A stretch of DNA of 43,273 bases from Nemertoderma westbladi (lineage: Eukaryota > Xenacoelomorpha > Nemertodermatida > Nemertodermatidae), in the NCBI GenBank assembly GCA_032718475.1, contig JAUCBJ010007726.1, positions 1-43,273 on the forward strand, read 5' to 3'. Shown here piece after piece: positions 1 through 11,251 of the stretch (its first letter is position 1; every line of letters begins with the position of its first letter). The translations under genes and the position numbers were made by a program. Under the pieces are notes generated by a model. That model did no database searches. It saw nothing but the letters and a program-made list of their open reading frames with translations, and was not told where the DNA came from.

Positions 1-474
1 TCTAATGTTATTTGATAGACCCTACATGAGTCAGCCTGTGTTCCTTTTATATGTGACCAAAATCAGTGAAGATTGGCAGATTAGTGTGCAGTATTGTGCA
101 GCATAGTGTATGAGTGAGTCTGTTAAAGAAGCAATTCCTAAAGAATGCGCCATATATGTGGATTATAATTAAGCCATATCGTTGCGAGTAGTTTAAGTCA
201 TAACTCTGTTTATGTAGATAAAGCGCCACGTCCTAAAGGAACTGTTAATATTACCGAAGGTGAATAATATTGTCAGAGATTATATAATACTGTCAGTCGA
301 ATAATACATTGGCTTACATAGCAATACAAATTAAACCGTCGAACCCAATCTCCCGGGAATATCCAGCGGGTGAATGGTCGCGCACGGATTGGTTTCGACT
401 AGTGTAGTGAATCAAATACTTGTCATAGACTAAAAAGCAGATTTATTATCTAGAAGACATTCTAATTTGGCGGG
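1..474. other. Gene-free stretch
   Basis: AT-rich sequence with no convincing coding potential. I see no domain, repeat unit or RNA gene here; the short open frames lack any recognisable motif. Confidence 0.5.
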
Positions 475-985
475 TTAAACTGCCAAAGGTCTGAAAGCGC
501 GAACAGAGGTAGTTGAGTAGTAGAGAGGGCACATAGGGTGCCAGGCAGTAGAGTAGCAAAGGCGGGCACATAGGGTGCCAGCTAGTAGAGTTAGAGATAG
601 TAGAGAGTTAGTTGAGTTAGAAAGATAGTAGCAGAGTAGAAGTAGTAGTAGAATGGTTGTGGGCACCACAAGCGCCACGTAGATGGAGGGTTTTAGTCAG
701 AGTTAGGAAAGAGTTAGTAGACTTAGCAGAGAGTAGAGTTAGTGGTTAGTAGAGTTAGAATTAGAGCTAGTTAGAGTTAGTAGGGAGTTAGAGAGTTCTA
801 GTTAGAGTTAGTGGAAAGTTAGAGGCTTTTAGTTAGAGCTAGAAGTAGTAAGAGTTAGCAGAGAGTAGAGTTAGTAGTTAGTCGAGTTAGGAGTTAGTTA
901 GAGTTAGAGAAGTTAGATAGTTAGCAAGTTAGACCTTAGATAAGGTAGACAGTATGATAGCACAGGGGTAGCATTAGAGGTCAGG
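475..985. repeat. Purine-rich low-complexity repeat (GTTAGA/GTAGA-like)
   Basis: Long stretch built from imperfect iterations of gttaga, gtagag and gagttag on the plus strand. Near its left edge, two imperfect copies of a segment containing gggcacatagggtgcca lie about 40 bases apart (near 525 and 566). The reverse strand is pyrimidine-rich and gives a Leu/Ser-rich spurious open frame. It may belong to the internal region of the LTR element immediately downstream, but nothing seen here proves that. Confidence 0.6.
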
Positions 986-1295
986 GCCTTAGAGAGTGGC
1001 AGGGAATAGAGAGGAGATAGTAAAAGGAGCTGTTGGCGAGAGAGAAGAGTGCGATTCAGGTGTGGGGAGAGGGCAAGAGCGAGTTGAGTCAGAGAGCGGA
1101 GTTAGAGTGGTGAGAGTGTCGGGGAAACAAAAATTCTGTGAGGGAAGCGCACGATCGGCCCGACACGAGACGCCAGAGGGTAGTGACATCATACCCATAG
1201 GGAGCGGCCTGGAAAGCCGACTCCAAGAAAATAATCCCACCCCACACCCGATAATAGATCGAGTTCCAGCGGAATTGAAGCGCACTTAGAGGTTG

Positions 1296-1335
1296 ATGCT
1301 ATCTTCTCACCGGGAAGATAGCATGGGGGGGGGAG
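1296..1335 (+). other. Hairpin and polypurine tract before an LTR
   Basis: A perfect 11-bp stem (atgctatcttc pairing with gaagatagcat, 7-base loop, 1296-1324) is followed at once by a G-rich tract ending ...gggggggggag at 1335. A purine tract directly before a TGTTAG end is what primes plus-strand DNA synthesis in LTR retrotransposons. The hairpin is seen directly; the priming role is inferred. Confidence 0.5.
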
Positions 1336-1886
1336 TGTTAGCGAATCAATTCCGCTAACACAAACCCATAGAGTGAGCCATTAAGCAATATTGGGAGCAC
1401 GAGGTTGATTACCCAACCTCGTGTCACCCCAACAAAGTGGGAAGGAGAAACACACAATAGGGGTCAAGGGCCACACCCCTGACACAGAGAGAATAGCAGG
1501 AGTGAAGGGAAACACTCCAAAGGGCGCCAACAGGGATATTAGCCAATGGGAGGGAGGCACCGGCTAGGTACAATAACAAGGCCAACCCGTGCAATATAAC
1601 CAGTTATCATGTTACTCATTAGTTCAGTTATCTCAGTCTGTCAGTACAGTCAGGTAGTACGGTGACAGTTAGGACCGTCACCGCCGTCAGCATATTACCG
1701 GTCATTCATTGTGCAGCAGTATTCAGTGCTATCTGCTATTGTACCTATATGTTATCTCAACTTATATCCTTAACAACAACATCAGAACAAGAACTCTTTT
1801 CATTCACACGGCGGGGACGCGTACGTAACCAACACCGGATAAACCGGGATCCTCTCGGATCCCGTCACAGAGAATACGGGATTACA
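1336..1886 (+). mobile_element. Probable 3' or solo LTR of a retrotransposon
   Basis: The segment starts TGTTAG right after a polypurine tract and can be ended at ...ATTACA (1886), giving TG...CA ends and about 550 bases. The first 25 bases are themselves an inverted repeat (tgttagcg ... cgctaaca). A second perfect 10-bp hairpin (cacgaggttg / caacctcgtg) lies at 1398-1423. A CAATATAA-type promoter motif occurs near 1593. No 5' LTR, integrase, RT or gag domain was found upstream, so this is a fragment or solo LTR. The right boundary is uncertain because no target-site duplication could be matched. Confidence 0.45.
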
Positions 1887-2334
1887 CATAATGAAAGTAC
1901 CCAACCCCCTTAAAGAGGCAGGTCTTTACAGATGTCGTCGTATGCATTCATGGCAGGTTAATTCAACTATTTCGTTTTAGCTACTCGGTTTCTGTACTTA
2001 TATATGTTTTAAGCATATGTTTAGAAAAAACAGGTAATGTTTTAGTTCAAAATTTATAAGTTTTTTTTATCCTACATAACACTATTACTTGGCGATGTAA
2101 AACATAATACATGTACATGTAGTCATACATACAGACATATGTATGTAGTCAGTGTTAACTGATACCATTCACCATTAATGAACGTTACTTTTCAGTTGAA
2201 ACACCAACACCATTTAGGCGTTATTATATGGAGACTAAATTAGAACGTTGAAATCTGGTACAGTATGTGCGACGTTTATGGAGTGGACATGTTCTCAACG
2301 TGTGAACGTTATGTGCTACTAGCTGACTAGGGAG
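1887..2334. other. Gene-free stretch
   Basis: AT-rich DNA with short palindromic bits around 2108-2150 (acatgtacatgt, gacatatgtatgtagtc). No coding signature seen. Confidence 0.5.
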
Positions 2335-2605
2335 CTGAGATATGAGCGTTCAAAAGTTTCATGGTTTTGCACCTGCGTGAGGCTGTTTATTCTATTAAAT
2401 AAAAACACTATATTCTAGAACATTTTGTTTATGTATGAATAGCTACATAATAGTATGTTTAAAGAAGCATTGCATTGTTGCCCAGCTACGTACAGACGTA
2501 CGGGATAAACAAAATGTTCCAGAATATGATGTATTTATTAAATAGAATAAATGGCGTGCAGGGGAAGCAAATACATGCAACTTTCGAATGCCCATATCTC
2601 TGTAT
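2335..2605. repeat. Foldback / MITE-like inverted repeat
   Basis: Left arm about 2335-2432 and right arm about 2505-2605 are reverse complements with scattered mismatches. The inner 44 bases match best (2389-2432 with 2505-2548; shared core gaacattttgtttat). The spacer is about 70 bases. This organisation fits an old foldback or MITE insertion. No transposase is present. Confidence 0.55.
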
Positions 2606-3189
2606 CTCGGCTATTTCTCTACCAAATTCAATTGTTTTTACATTTTTGGAATCCTTGCACGACTAGCTTTAAATTAGTACTAACAAATCATAATACGGTT
2701 GAAGAATAACTGTGGTGTGACTGGTGCAATTTCGCCGGAGACACTATTTTCAAAAGCTTGTAGCTAAATAATGAAAGCGAAAATAAAAATTCTGGCTCAC
2801 TCAGTAAGGAGGAGGGAGGTGAAACTATCTCTGTTTCAAATGTCATGCAATCTCATTACTGCATTAAGATTTGTAGAAAAATTTGGGGGTGGGGGGTGGT
2901 CCATGTACCAGAATAACGACACTATATTCCAGGACATGGTGCAGATGGTGTAGTAGGCCTACGTATTACAGTAGAAAATTGACTGTTTGAAGAGCAATAA
3001 TCTCCAATTACCATAGTCGTAGCAGTAGTCTCGCGCAATTTAATCTATCCTACTTTTATTTTCGGGGTGCGTGGTTTAATTTTTTTGGGTGCGCGATTAT
3101 TGCATATGGGAATGCGCGGTTGGCAATGAAGTGCGCGGGCATTGTGCGCACCTGGGAGACTTTTTCCAGCCTGGCAGCCTGGCCCTTGC
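2606..3189. other. Gene-free stretch with a small hairpin
   Basis: No coding signal. An imperfect hairpin with arms ccatgtaccagaata and tattccaggacatgg lies at about 2900-2938. Beyond that only AT-rich DNA and a TAGGCCTA palindrome (2954) are visible. Confidence 0.45.
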
Positions 3190-3520
3190 AGTTAGGTACA
3201 ATGGCCAAATCTGGCAACGTCAAAAGTTGCCACATACTGACATATGGCAATGTTTATTGCCAAATCTGGCAACTTTTGGTTTTTCTAATTTTCGCACGCC
3301 CAGAAGCAAAATCGCAGTTTGGTAAATAGGAACGGTAAGTGAAAAGAGCGCGAAATTTAAATATAATTGACCGTATACGAAAAAAAAATCATCGTCTGAA
3401 TTTCTCTTAGCAATAGGCCAAAATGTGCCTAAAATAATTATTGCCATTTTTGGCAACCATTAAAATTAAAGTAAAATAATGGTTGCCCTTTTTGGCAACC
3501 ATTATCATTGTGCAGCCCTG
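3190..3520. repeat. TGGCAAC-rich subterminal repeats, possible hAT-like MITE end
   Basis: Many copies of tggcaac/gttgcca in both orientations occur here. They include a perfect hairpin at 3478-3503 (aatggttgcc / ggcaaccatt). The block ends at 3520 with cattgtgcagccctg, the reverse complement of a CAGGGCTG-type end known from hAT transposons. The matching left end was not found, so the element is truncated or the call is wrong. Confidence 0.35.
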
Positions 3521-3655
3521 TCAATTACCGTACCGTAGGCCTACTCTGTCATTGTAAATTACTTTAAAATTGCTTGCTGCTTGCTTACCCTTGTCAAGTT
3601 GTGGTGATTTATAAACATTAGTTGATGAAATGTCAGATCCAGATGTATGCTCTGC

Positions 3656-6041
3656 ATTTATGTATTTATGCTCTGTGCGAGTTCCTCCATTCCTAACAAA
3701 ATTATTACTGTACGCCCAAACGACAAGCCATGGTACACCACTAAGTTAAGGCGCCTCTCTCGTATAAAGGACAGCAAAATCTACTAACAATGACAACTCC
3801 TGGACCAGTTTCCGCCTAGCCAGAAACAAGTACATTCTTGAATGCCGTAAAGCAAAAAAGGAGTATTTCTCAAACCTGTCGGGCAAACTCATTTCAACCA
3901 GATTTTCCAGTAAACAATGGTGGTCGATCTGTAAACAACTGCTGGGGAAAGTACCAGAACAGGAGATTCCCTCAATATCTTATAATAATGTTGTTGCTGT
4001 CACTCCAAAAGAGAAAGTAGACCTCTTCAACTCCTTCTTCATCGACCAGTATTCATTGGGTGAATCAAACTTCATTATGCCTCATACTGCTTTTCCAGAA
4101 CCTTTGTTAACTGAGATTGTCTTTCATACGCCCGAAATTCTGTGTGACATAAAAACTTTAGACCCTGACAGTGCTACCTGTGCGGCTGAGGGGATTTCCA
4201 ATAAAATGATTAAAGCCGGGATGCCTGTAATCATAAATCACCTTTCTAAACTGTTCCAGTTCATATTTGATAGTGCGGTTCACCCGAAGAACTGGAAATT
4301 GCGTTATGTTTTGCCACTCCTAAAAAATATTCCAAACGATATTTGCAACAACTTCCGTCCTGTGGCCCTTACTAGTAACCTCGGCAAGCTGTTTGAACAT
4401 TACATCCACAGAACAATCTTTGCTCATGTCAAAAATTACATTTCAAAATTTCAGTCTGGCTTTAAAAGTGGTGATGGGACCATCTACCAATTGATTTCTC
4501 TCTACAACGCCCTTGTTAATGCCTTAGACAAAGGAAAAGAGGTACGCATAGTTTTCCTGGATATTAGCAAAGCATTTGATAAAGTCCACCACAAAAGTCT
4601 TCTATACAAAATCGAAAACATGGGTATTGGAGGAAAGCTTCTTGAATGGCTTCATAACTATTTAAAAGATAATTTTCAATGCGTCGTAGTGAATGGTCAA
4701 CAGTCATCATGGGTTAAGGTTTTGGCTGGAGTTCCACAAGGTTCTGTGTTGGGCCCATTACTGTTTTTGATTTTTATCAATGACATAGTAGACGTAGTCA
4801 CTGGTAATATTAGTCTCTATGCTGACGACACAGCTCTTTACATAGAAGTCAACTCTAGGTCGAATTGTATCCTTGCCGCATCCGCACTTAATGCGGATCT
4901 CAACTCAATTTCCAATTAGGGAGCAAGATGGTTGGTCAAATTTAACCCTGCTAAATCTGAGTGTATGCTTTTTTCTCACCGCAGATCGCGCGACCCAAAC
5001 AACCTCCCCTTATTTATCAACGGTATTCCTATCCCAGAAGTCTCAGAGCATAGGCATCTCGGCCTCATCTTCTCATCCTCCTTAAAATGGCATTCACAGG
5101 TTGCAAAAATGCTCGTCGCTGCCAACAAGAAGTTAAACATGTTAAGAATTGTTAAGTACAAAGTTGGTAGAGACGCATTAATGAACATTTACAAATCTTT
5201 TGTTCGTTCAAACCTGGAATACGCCGGTGCTGTTTGGGACAACTGTTCTCAGGAACTCAAAACTGAGTTGGAGCTCCTAAATAAGGAAGCAATTCGAATC
5301 GTGTGTCGATTAACAATATCTTGCCCCACAAACAAGTTGTACAAGGAGTCTGGTCTATGTCCACTTCAACAAAGACGGGACTATCAGAAATTGTGTATTT
5401 TCTATAAAATGATGTCTGGCCATGCCCCACAGCACTTACTAGACATGCTTCCCCCTGTTGTAAGGTCTGCCAGCGTCTATGACACCCGTAACTCTGGTAA
5501 CGTTCGTCCGCCAATGGCACGCAGAAACTTTTACAGAGGCTCATTCTTGCCTTCCGTCGTTCGTCTCTGGAACAGTCTTCCTACAGATAAGCAGTCCGCA
5601 GACTCTATCACAACTTTTAAGCAAAGTGTATTGCCTATAATTTGTTCTCTGCATCCAATCCCTCCCTATTACTCCCTTGGGTCTCCAACTATAAACGGCT
5701 TACTTGCCAGACTGAGATGTAATTGCTCATCTCTGAACTCTGACCTTAACTCCAATCATGTCCAAACCGTCAAATCATGTTCCTTTTGCCATCAACGGGA
5801 GGACGCTTTCCACTACTTTATGGAATGCCCACTATTTCATTCTCACCATATTATATTGCATGCAGCTATTTCGGCTTTAGGACTAAGACCATCACTTACC
5901 ACTATCTTATTTGGCCTACCACACAGACCTGACAGTCACCCAGTCTCCACGACAGCGCTGCGCGACAAGGCGGTCGCCCTTATCGATGTAATTACAATAT
6001 TCGTATTCAATACAGGTCGATTTAACAGTCTCGGCTATTAG
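3656..6041 (+). pseudogene. LINE reverse transcriptase polyprotein, frameshifted and with one nonsense codon
   Basis: RT of a non-LTR retrotransposon, which copies its own RNA at a nicked target. The reading starts in one frame (IPNKIITVRPNDKPWYTTKL, to about 3775), then shifts and runs on to 6041. RT landmarks: FLDISKAFDKV with the first catalytic Asp (about 4556), GVPQGSVLGPLLF (about 4729), LYADDTALY with the catalytic Asp pair (about 4820). A single TAG at 4917-4919 breaks the frame exactly where relatives have a conserved Trp (SN-stop-GARWLVKFNP), consistent with one G-to-A change. After it come the EYAGAVWD region, a WNSLP block and a zinc-finger-like end (CSFC...HYFMEC). One frameshift, one stop and a missing N-terminal endonuclease make it inactive. 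Confidence 0.85.
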
Positions 6042-6685
6042 GGTAGTCTGTACGTCCGTCTCAACATACCACTGGTTTTCTCTTTCAGGTTTGAAATTAC
6101 AGTAATAACATAGTGGAACAGAACAACATATGTATAATAAAGTGCAAAACAATTCTAGAATTTAGTCTTTTTTAATTTTTGTTAGTGGTTTACTCATTCT
6201 TCCAAATATTTGCCCCTTTAAACTTTTATATCTTGCGGATTGCAACACATATCTTTTAATCTTAATTTTTACTTATTTTACACACTACTCGTTCATAACT
6301 TCTGAATTTAACAATAAATTTCGATCTGATTAATGGTACTAGCAACGGTCAGGGCTGGTTTACTTTTGATGCCCTAATCTCATTTTTTTGGTTTGGGTGC
6401 GTTTGTGACTTGTGAGTGTGGCAGTGTGGTGCTTTTGTGCGTGTGGTGCGTTTGGTGTGTGTGATGTGTATCACGTACAGTGGATAACAAAGTGTGCTTT
6501 TGTTTCATTTAACATTTATCTGTGTCCGTGGTGCAATAAACATAAATATGCAATTAATCGGCAAGAGGGCTTTTATAAGCTTTAGAGCTTGTTGCCCAAT
6601 TGCTCCATTTATTTGGATTAATATACGTTAAAAAAAAAAAATTAAAAAAAAAAATAATAAAAAAAAAAAAAAAAAAAAAAAAAAA
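3656..6685 (+). mobile_element. 5'-truncated non-LTR retrotransposon (LINE), CR1/Jockey-like group
   Basis: The element carries a LINE polyprotein from just before the RT domain to its C terminus (to 6041), then a ~590-base 3' untranslated region. It ends in an A-rich tail (6630-6685, A runs interrupted by T). The endonuclease part is missing, the usual outcome of incomplete reverse transcription. Flanking target-site duplications were not identified. Clade assignment is from protein style (the EYAGAVWD block, a C-terminal CxxC...HxxxxC finger) and is tentative. Confidence 0.85.
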
Positions 6686-7268
6686 CCATACGGCAGACTG
6701 GTAGGCCTATAGGCATAAACAAAACTAAAGAATCACATGCTTCAAAGGCTGAAATGGAACTAAACGTAATAATATTTGACAACGTGAACATCACCACAAG
6801 GTATCAAGCAAGCAATGGGGCATTAAAGTTTGAGAAACGGTGTGACAGAAAAAAAATAGAATAGGCCCTATGTCAAAATTTAGAAAGACTGAGAAAACCA
6901 AAACGCGTGTTTTTTGTTAAGAGATTCAACCAAATTGTTTCTAGTATGCCCTAATGAAAAACGAGATGAAAAGATTTTCATTAGGGTAGGCCTATACAGT
7001 TCTGCAGTTATATGTAGGAATGGAAAGATAGATATACTGACTGATATAGAGTGAAGGATGATTTAGATTGCAGGGTAATTGTCAGATTGTATCTGGCAGT
7101 CTGGTATCCGCATTATACAGTTACAATCTTTAACTATTATTGGTACAAGCAACAATCTGAATCAACCACCTCCCAAGCAGCACCAGAGATTACTAGCAAA
7201 AATAAACTATCTCCAGTCAGGTCAGGATGTGTTTATGTTATTGACTCACATTTATTAGGGTATATTGG
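6686..7268. other. Gene-free stretch
   Basis: Begins just after the LINE A-tail. Contains two TAGGCCTA palindromes (6702, 6987). No gene or clear repeat unit was recognised. Confidence 0.45.
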
Positions 7269-8730
7269 GGGTATATCTTTTGCGTAGAGGTATAGCCTAC
7301 ATAGAGGCTTCATGTAGGTATGTGTAGCCTACATGTAGATGCACGTGTAGGGTGAATGTAGGTAGGTGTAGTCCCATAGATATTAATGTAATTTATGTGT
7401 CAACTTGCAGTAACGTGATACACGGTCGTCAATCAGGATGTATGGCAATAATCTCTGATCTCCACGGTACAATACGGTACATCAACCTGCAGACCTGTCT
7501 GCTGTCAGACAACAGGTTTTACTGCATACTGCAGTACTGACCCCCCTCTGCCTCTCTTTATCTGTTTATCAACCATACATCCATGGGACTTGAACAATAC
7601 TTCAGCATTGAAATGTTTTGGACGTTTTGTTTTGAAAGTAAAAATATAGAAGTCTGGAAGTTTTGTTTGTTTTAATTTTTCAGGCATCACATTCCACCAA
7701 CCAGCAACAGTCCCATCCCTTCCCACTATCCCGCGGACCACCACACTGTTTCATTATAAAGTATTCCCATCTCGATGATGGGAATTAATCAGTAATCCGA
7801 TGGGATTCAAATCCCATCTCGAAGTAACAGCAAAACAATAACACGAAAGTCAATAGCTTTACAGTTATATTTGATTGCATTGAAAGTTAATAGAAAGAAG
7901 AAGTTAAATTGCATATCCATTAAAATATCATGAAATTGATACGGCAGTTTAGTAGATTAAAACGGCCACAGCAAGATTTATAAAATGAAAAATAAAGATA
8001 AAAGAAAATAAATGTAAAATCAGCACAGCACACAATATTATCAATATAGACATTGAAGACAATTTAATAAACAAATACTATAAAAAAATATCTACTAACA
8101 ATCAATACATGATATATAATATATATACATCAGCGACTACCATCGCCACTCTGGTTCAATCAGTCAGTCCGGTATCATTGTTAGCGTTTTGTTGAATTAC
8201 CCACTCATCCTCAGACCCTCATGGACACCGACGACGAGCTCTAACCCTAACCGTTAGTCGATTCCTCCTTGACTGGAAACATCAGGTTCGGGCCGTTCGG
8301 CCCATACAAAGTCATTAGCCTCCATGCCTGAACCCGCAGGATCATAAGATCTACAGTATGTATCGGTTTATCGTTCAGTCGTTTTTTCCTTTGTCAGTAC
8401 TGTAGTATTGATAGGCTCTGTCTCGTGGGTATTCAGGGGACCCCCATTCGATGTATTCGCATCTCCTCCTGGTTGTTTCGGGTACCACCGCCCGCCATAT
8501 GCGCATCTCTTCGTGGTTGTTCCGGGTACCACCCCCGATCACCGCATTCGCATCTCATCGAGGAAGTTCGGGTCCGGGTACCCCGTGTAGGCCTATTCAT
8601 TCATCATTGTTGTTTTTAAAGACCTACCTACACCTACCTACATTCACCCTACACGTGCATCTACATGTAGGCTACACATACCTACATGTAGCCTCTATGT
8701 AGGCTATACCTCTACGCAAAAGTTATACCC
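7269..8730. repeat. Pair of 103-bp inverted repeats enclosing 1256 bp
   Basis: 7269-7371 and 8628-8730 are reverse complements with only two mismatches. Both arms are made of gtagg/gtagcc-type motifs. The enclosed DNA contains short hairpins (gatgggatt / aatcccatc at 7799-7818), an A-rich block (about 7900-8110) and a GC-rich imperfect tandem repeat of about 57 bases (8450-8590, repeating ttcgggtaccacc and cgcatctc). No transposase was found. It could be a non-autonomous DNA transposon with long terminal inverted repeats, or a recent inverted duplication. Confidence 0.7.
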
Positions 8731-8865
8731 GTATATTGGTCAGTTGGTTAGAATATGCCACTACTGCACTATCTGACTATCAGACTATAAGTATAACCTG
8801 GCCCTACCCGACCCGTTAACATTTCAGGATCTAAGGAGTGATGACCATAGACTGATAGACTGATA

Positions 8866-9032
8866 CCCAAACTTTACCCAATTTTACCCAACTTTTTACC
8901 CAACTTTACCACACTTTACCCAATACCACCCAACTTTACCCAACTTCTGACTTCACCCAATCAATTACCACCCAATCCACTTTACCCAATACCACCCAAC
9001 TTTACCCAATCATTTCAATCCATTACCCAATC
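8866..9032 (+). repeat. Short tandem repeat, CCCAACTTTA-like
   Basis: Imperfect iterations of tttacccaa, interspersed with taccaccc, run over about 165 bases. Units vary in length (9-14 bases). No function is evident. Confidence 0.7.
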
Positions 9033-9118
9033 TGCCAATCAATCACCTACTGACTGACTGACCTAGGCGGCCTAGGCCTAATCAATTACCGGTAGTTTGC
9101 AGTAGTCAGGTAGTCTGG

Positions 9119-9425
9119 TAGTTAATAATATAATAATAATAATATAATAATAATAATAATAATATTGGTTATTTATATAGCGCTTTTCTACGCTCAGCGT
9201 ACTCAAAGCGCTTTTATTATCATTACCCCAGCTGCCAGCAAAGCCAGGTTCCCATTATACCGCTGGGTTGACGTAGGCACTAATGTCTAAAGTGTCTTGC
9301 CTAGGGACACAACAGTGCGAAATTTCTACAGCCTTTAGTCGGATTCGAACCTGTGCCACCAACACACATTGTGTAAGCAGTTCAGGCGCCGTATCCACTC
9401 GGACACTGCGACATCGCAGTGTCCG
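9119..9425 (-). repeat. tRNA-derived SINE with (ATT)n tail
   Basis: On the minus strand a tRNA-like head carries an A box (tgtccgagtgg, 9405-9395) and a B box (ggttcgaatcc, 9351-9341). Their spacing suits a type II (Leu/Ser) tRNA, so an internal RNA polymerase III promoter is likely. The body runs to a segment reading, on the plus strand, atttatatagcgctttt (about 9170), and ends in a TAA/ATT microsatellite (9119-9163). At the 5' end of the SINE, 9400-9425 is a perfect 12-bp palindrome (cggacactgcga / tcgcagtgtccg), which is unusual for a SINE start. Confidence 0.7.
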
Positions 9426-10490
9426 ATCCGCATTAGGCCTATCTACCATATCCAATCTGCCAGAATGGAGTGGAGGAAGGGCTGCAGGGGGAAACTTGAT
9501 GCATATCTCAACCTGAATGTTAAATTCTCAATTTAGAGAAAGGAACAGGTTATAGTGGCACGTTATTCTAACCAAAACAATAAACTAAAGTCTATTCTAT
9601 AGCTGTATAGAACATCACCACCCCGAAATGTACCCTCATACAGCCATTAGCCATATTGATAATTTTATTGATGTCTGGATGTGTTATGTTATGATTATAT
9701 AAGTACCGGTACTGGACTGGAGTATGACTGTACGTACAGCTGTATAAATATGAAGCCATACAGGTCTAGGCCTATAGCTGTATAGGCCTACACTGATACA
9801 AAACAAACCATCCATACATCTGTACATGGCTGCATGGTGTGCCGTGCAGCCGTGTATACTGTATACACATTAAACCAATGGTACTACCTAACACTGTAGC
9901 TACTGACCTAGGCTACTGTATTACAGTATTAAACTGCCAGATAGACTGCTGGACTGCTACTGTCAGACAGTAGGCCTACTGGCTGACTGGTGACTGGTCC
10001 GGTACTGTAGTAAGTAAGTAGGCCTACAGATAGATGAAATAAAAAACAGAATCTTCTTAAATTTATACTACATATTTATATCTGTATATCGTATTAACAA
10101 TAATCCCACCATCTATTTTCAGTGCATCTTACATTTTATTAGATATATTGAAAAAGCATCGACGTAGAAAAGGTTTGCACGTAATTTGAGCAAAATCCAT
10201 TCACACACTCAAAAGTTATTGCAACTTTAGTGTCTGCAAGGCATACTTCAAAACGGAACTCAATATCCAATGTTGGTTTATATTGTTAAGCGGTTCTCTA
10301 GTTACGTAATAAATATTCGATAACACTAAATTATTTAACATTGAGTAAGGCAACATCGAGAGTTGAAGAGTAGGCCTATTATGGAAGCAATATAGTAAAA
10401 TACTGCAGTTCAATTTATTTTGTAACACAACTGTACTATTGCTAGGTATGTTTTATTACAGAAATAAGCAAAAAAAAGTACCAATTTAAG
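9426..10490. other. Gene-free stretch rich in TAGGCCTA palindromes
   Basis: No coding signature. TAGGCCTA occurs at 9434, 9767, 9783, 9971, 10019 and 10371, a local cluster. The rest is AT-rich, with many short words such as gtatag and tactgta. Confidence 0.5.
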
Positions 10491-10497
10491 AATAAAA

Positions 10498-10616
10498 TTA
10501 CGTATTACATGGGAAAAAAAAACGTGGAACATTTAACCTCGCTGACGCTCGGTAAATAAAATGCCTCGAGAATAATGAAATAAAAGTTTTACTATTTTTT
10601 CCCATGTAATAAATAA
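10498..10616. repeat. Small MITE-like element with ~20-bp inverted ends
   Basis: Left end tattacatgggaaaaaa (about 10503) and right end ttttttcccatgtaata (about 10596) are reverse complements, enclosing some 75 bases. The inner part also shows weak dyad symmetry. Size and structure fit a MITE; no target-site duplication was confirmed. Confidence 0.5.
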
Positions 10617-11251
10617 TTATTTTAACATATAATTTAAAGGAAAATAAGTTTCCTTTTTTCTTTACCTGGGAATCCTATCACTTCAATGGCGATATTATTT
10701 CAAAATTTTATAGTGTTCCTTGAATATATGGGCAACTGAAAATTAATCAAAATATTGATATATGTAAATACTCGCGCAGGAATTTGAAGGCCTTTGCTAA
10801 ATTTGCCTTTTTTTGCGATCCATACGTTACTTTGCAATCTGAGAAGCTATAAAACTACAATGCCTTTGCCTTTATGATCAAATGTGTTACACTACATTGG
10901 AATAAGTTGCCAATCCCAGGTATCTGTTTGCATAATCATTGTTTGATTTAAGGGGGGACTCCGGTCAAATCTCCGTCAGATCTGTTTTAGCTACAGCTAT
11001 CCAAAGTTGCGAATTTTCCATACGCTACCGAGGCGAATTTTGAAACAGGCCCAAATGGAAAGATTCATTACGTTGGAGGAGTCGGGCACGCGGTTAATGT
11101 AGTTTAAGCGAGTCACCACGGGGGGGGGGGGGGGGGGGGGGTTGGTTTCAGCGAGGGTGAATGCGTTTCCGTAGTCAACCGATTCCATTCCGCTGAGGTA
11201 GCGGTATACTTACAGGAGGTCCGCGCGATGTCGTCTGTATTCCAGTGTTGG
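10617..11251. other. Gene-free stretch with a 22-G homopolymer
   Basis: No coding signature recognised. A run of 22 G lies at 11120-11141. The open frames across it (Pro-rich on the minus strand) are artefacts of the homopolymer. Confidence 0.5.

Noticed and set aside
989-1289. Overlapping ~97-residue frames on both strands
   Set aside because: Start codons are non-ATG or lie after stops, the composition is biased and there is no domain; the region more likely belongs to a retroelement end.
8241-8252. Telomere-like ctaaccctaacc
   Set aside because: Only two units; no array, so chance or a trace of an old repeat.
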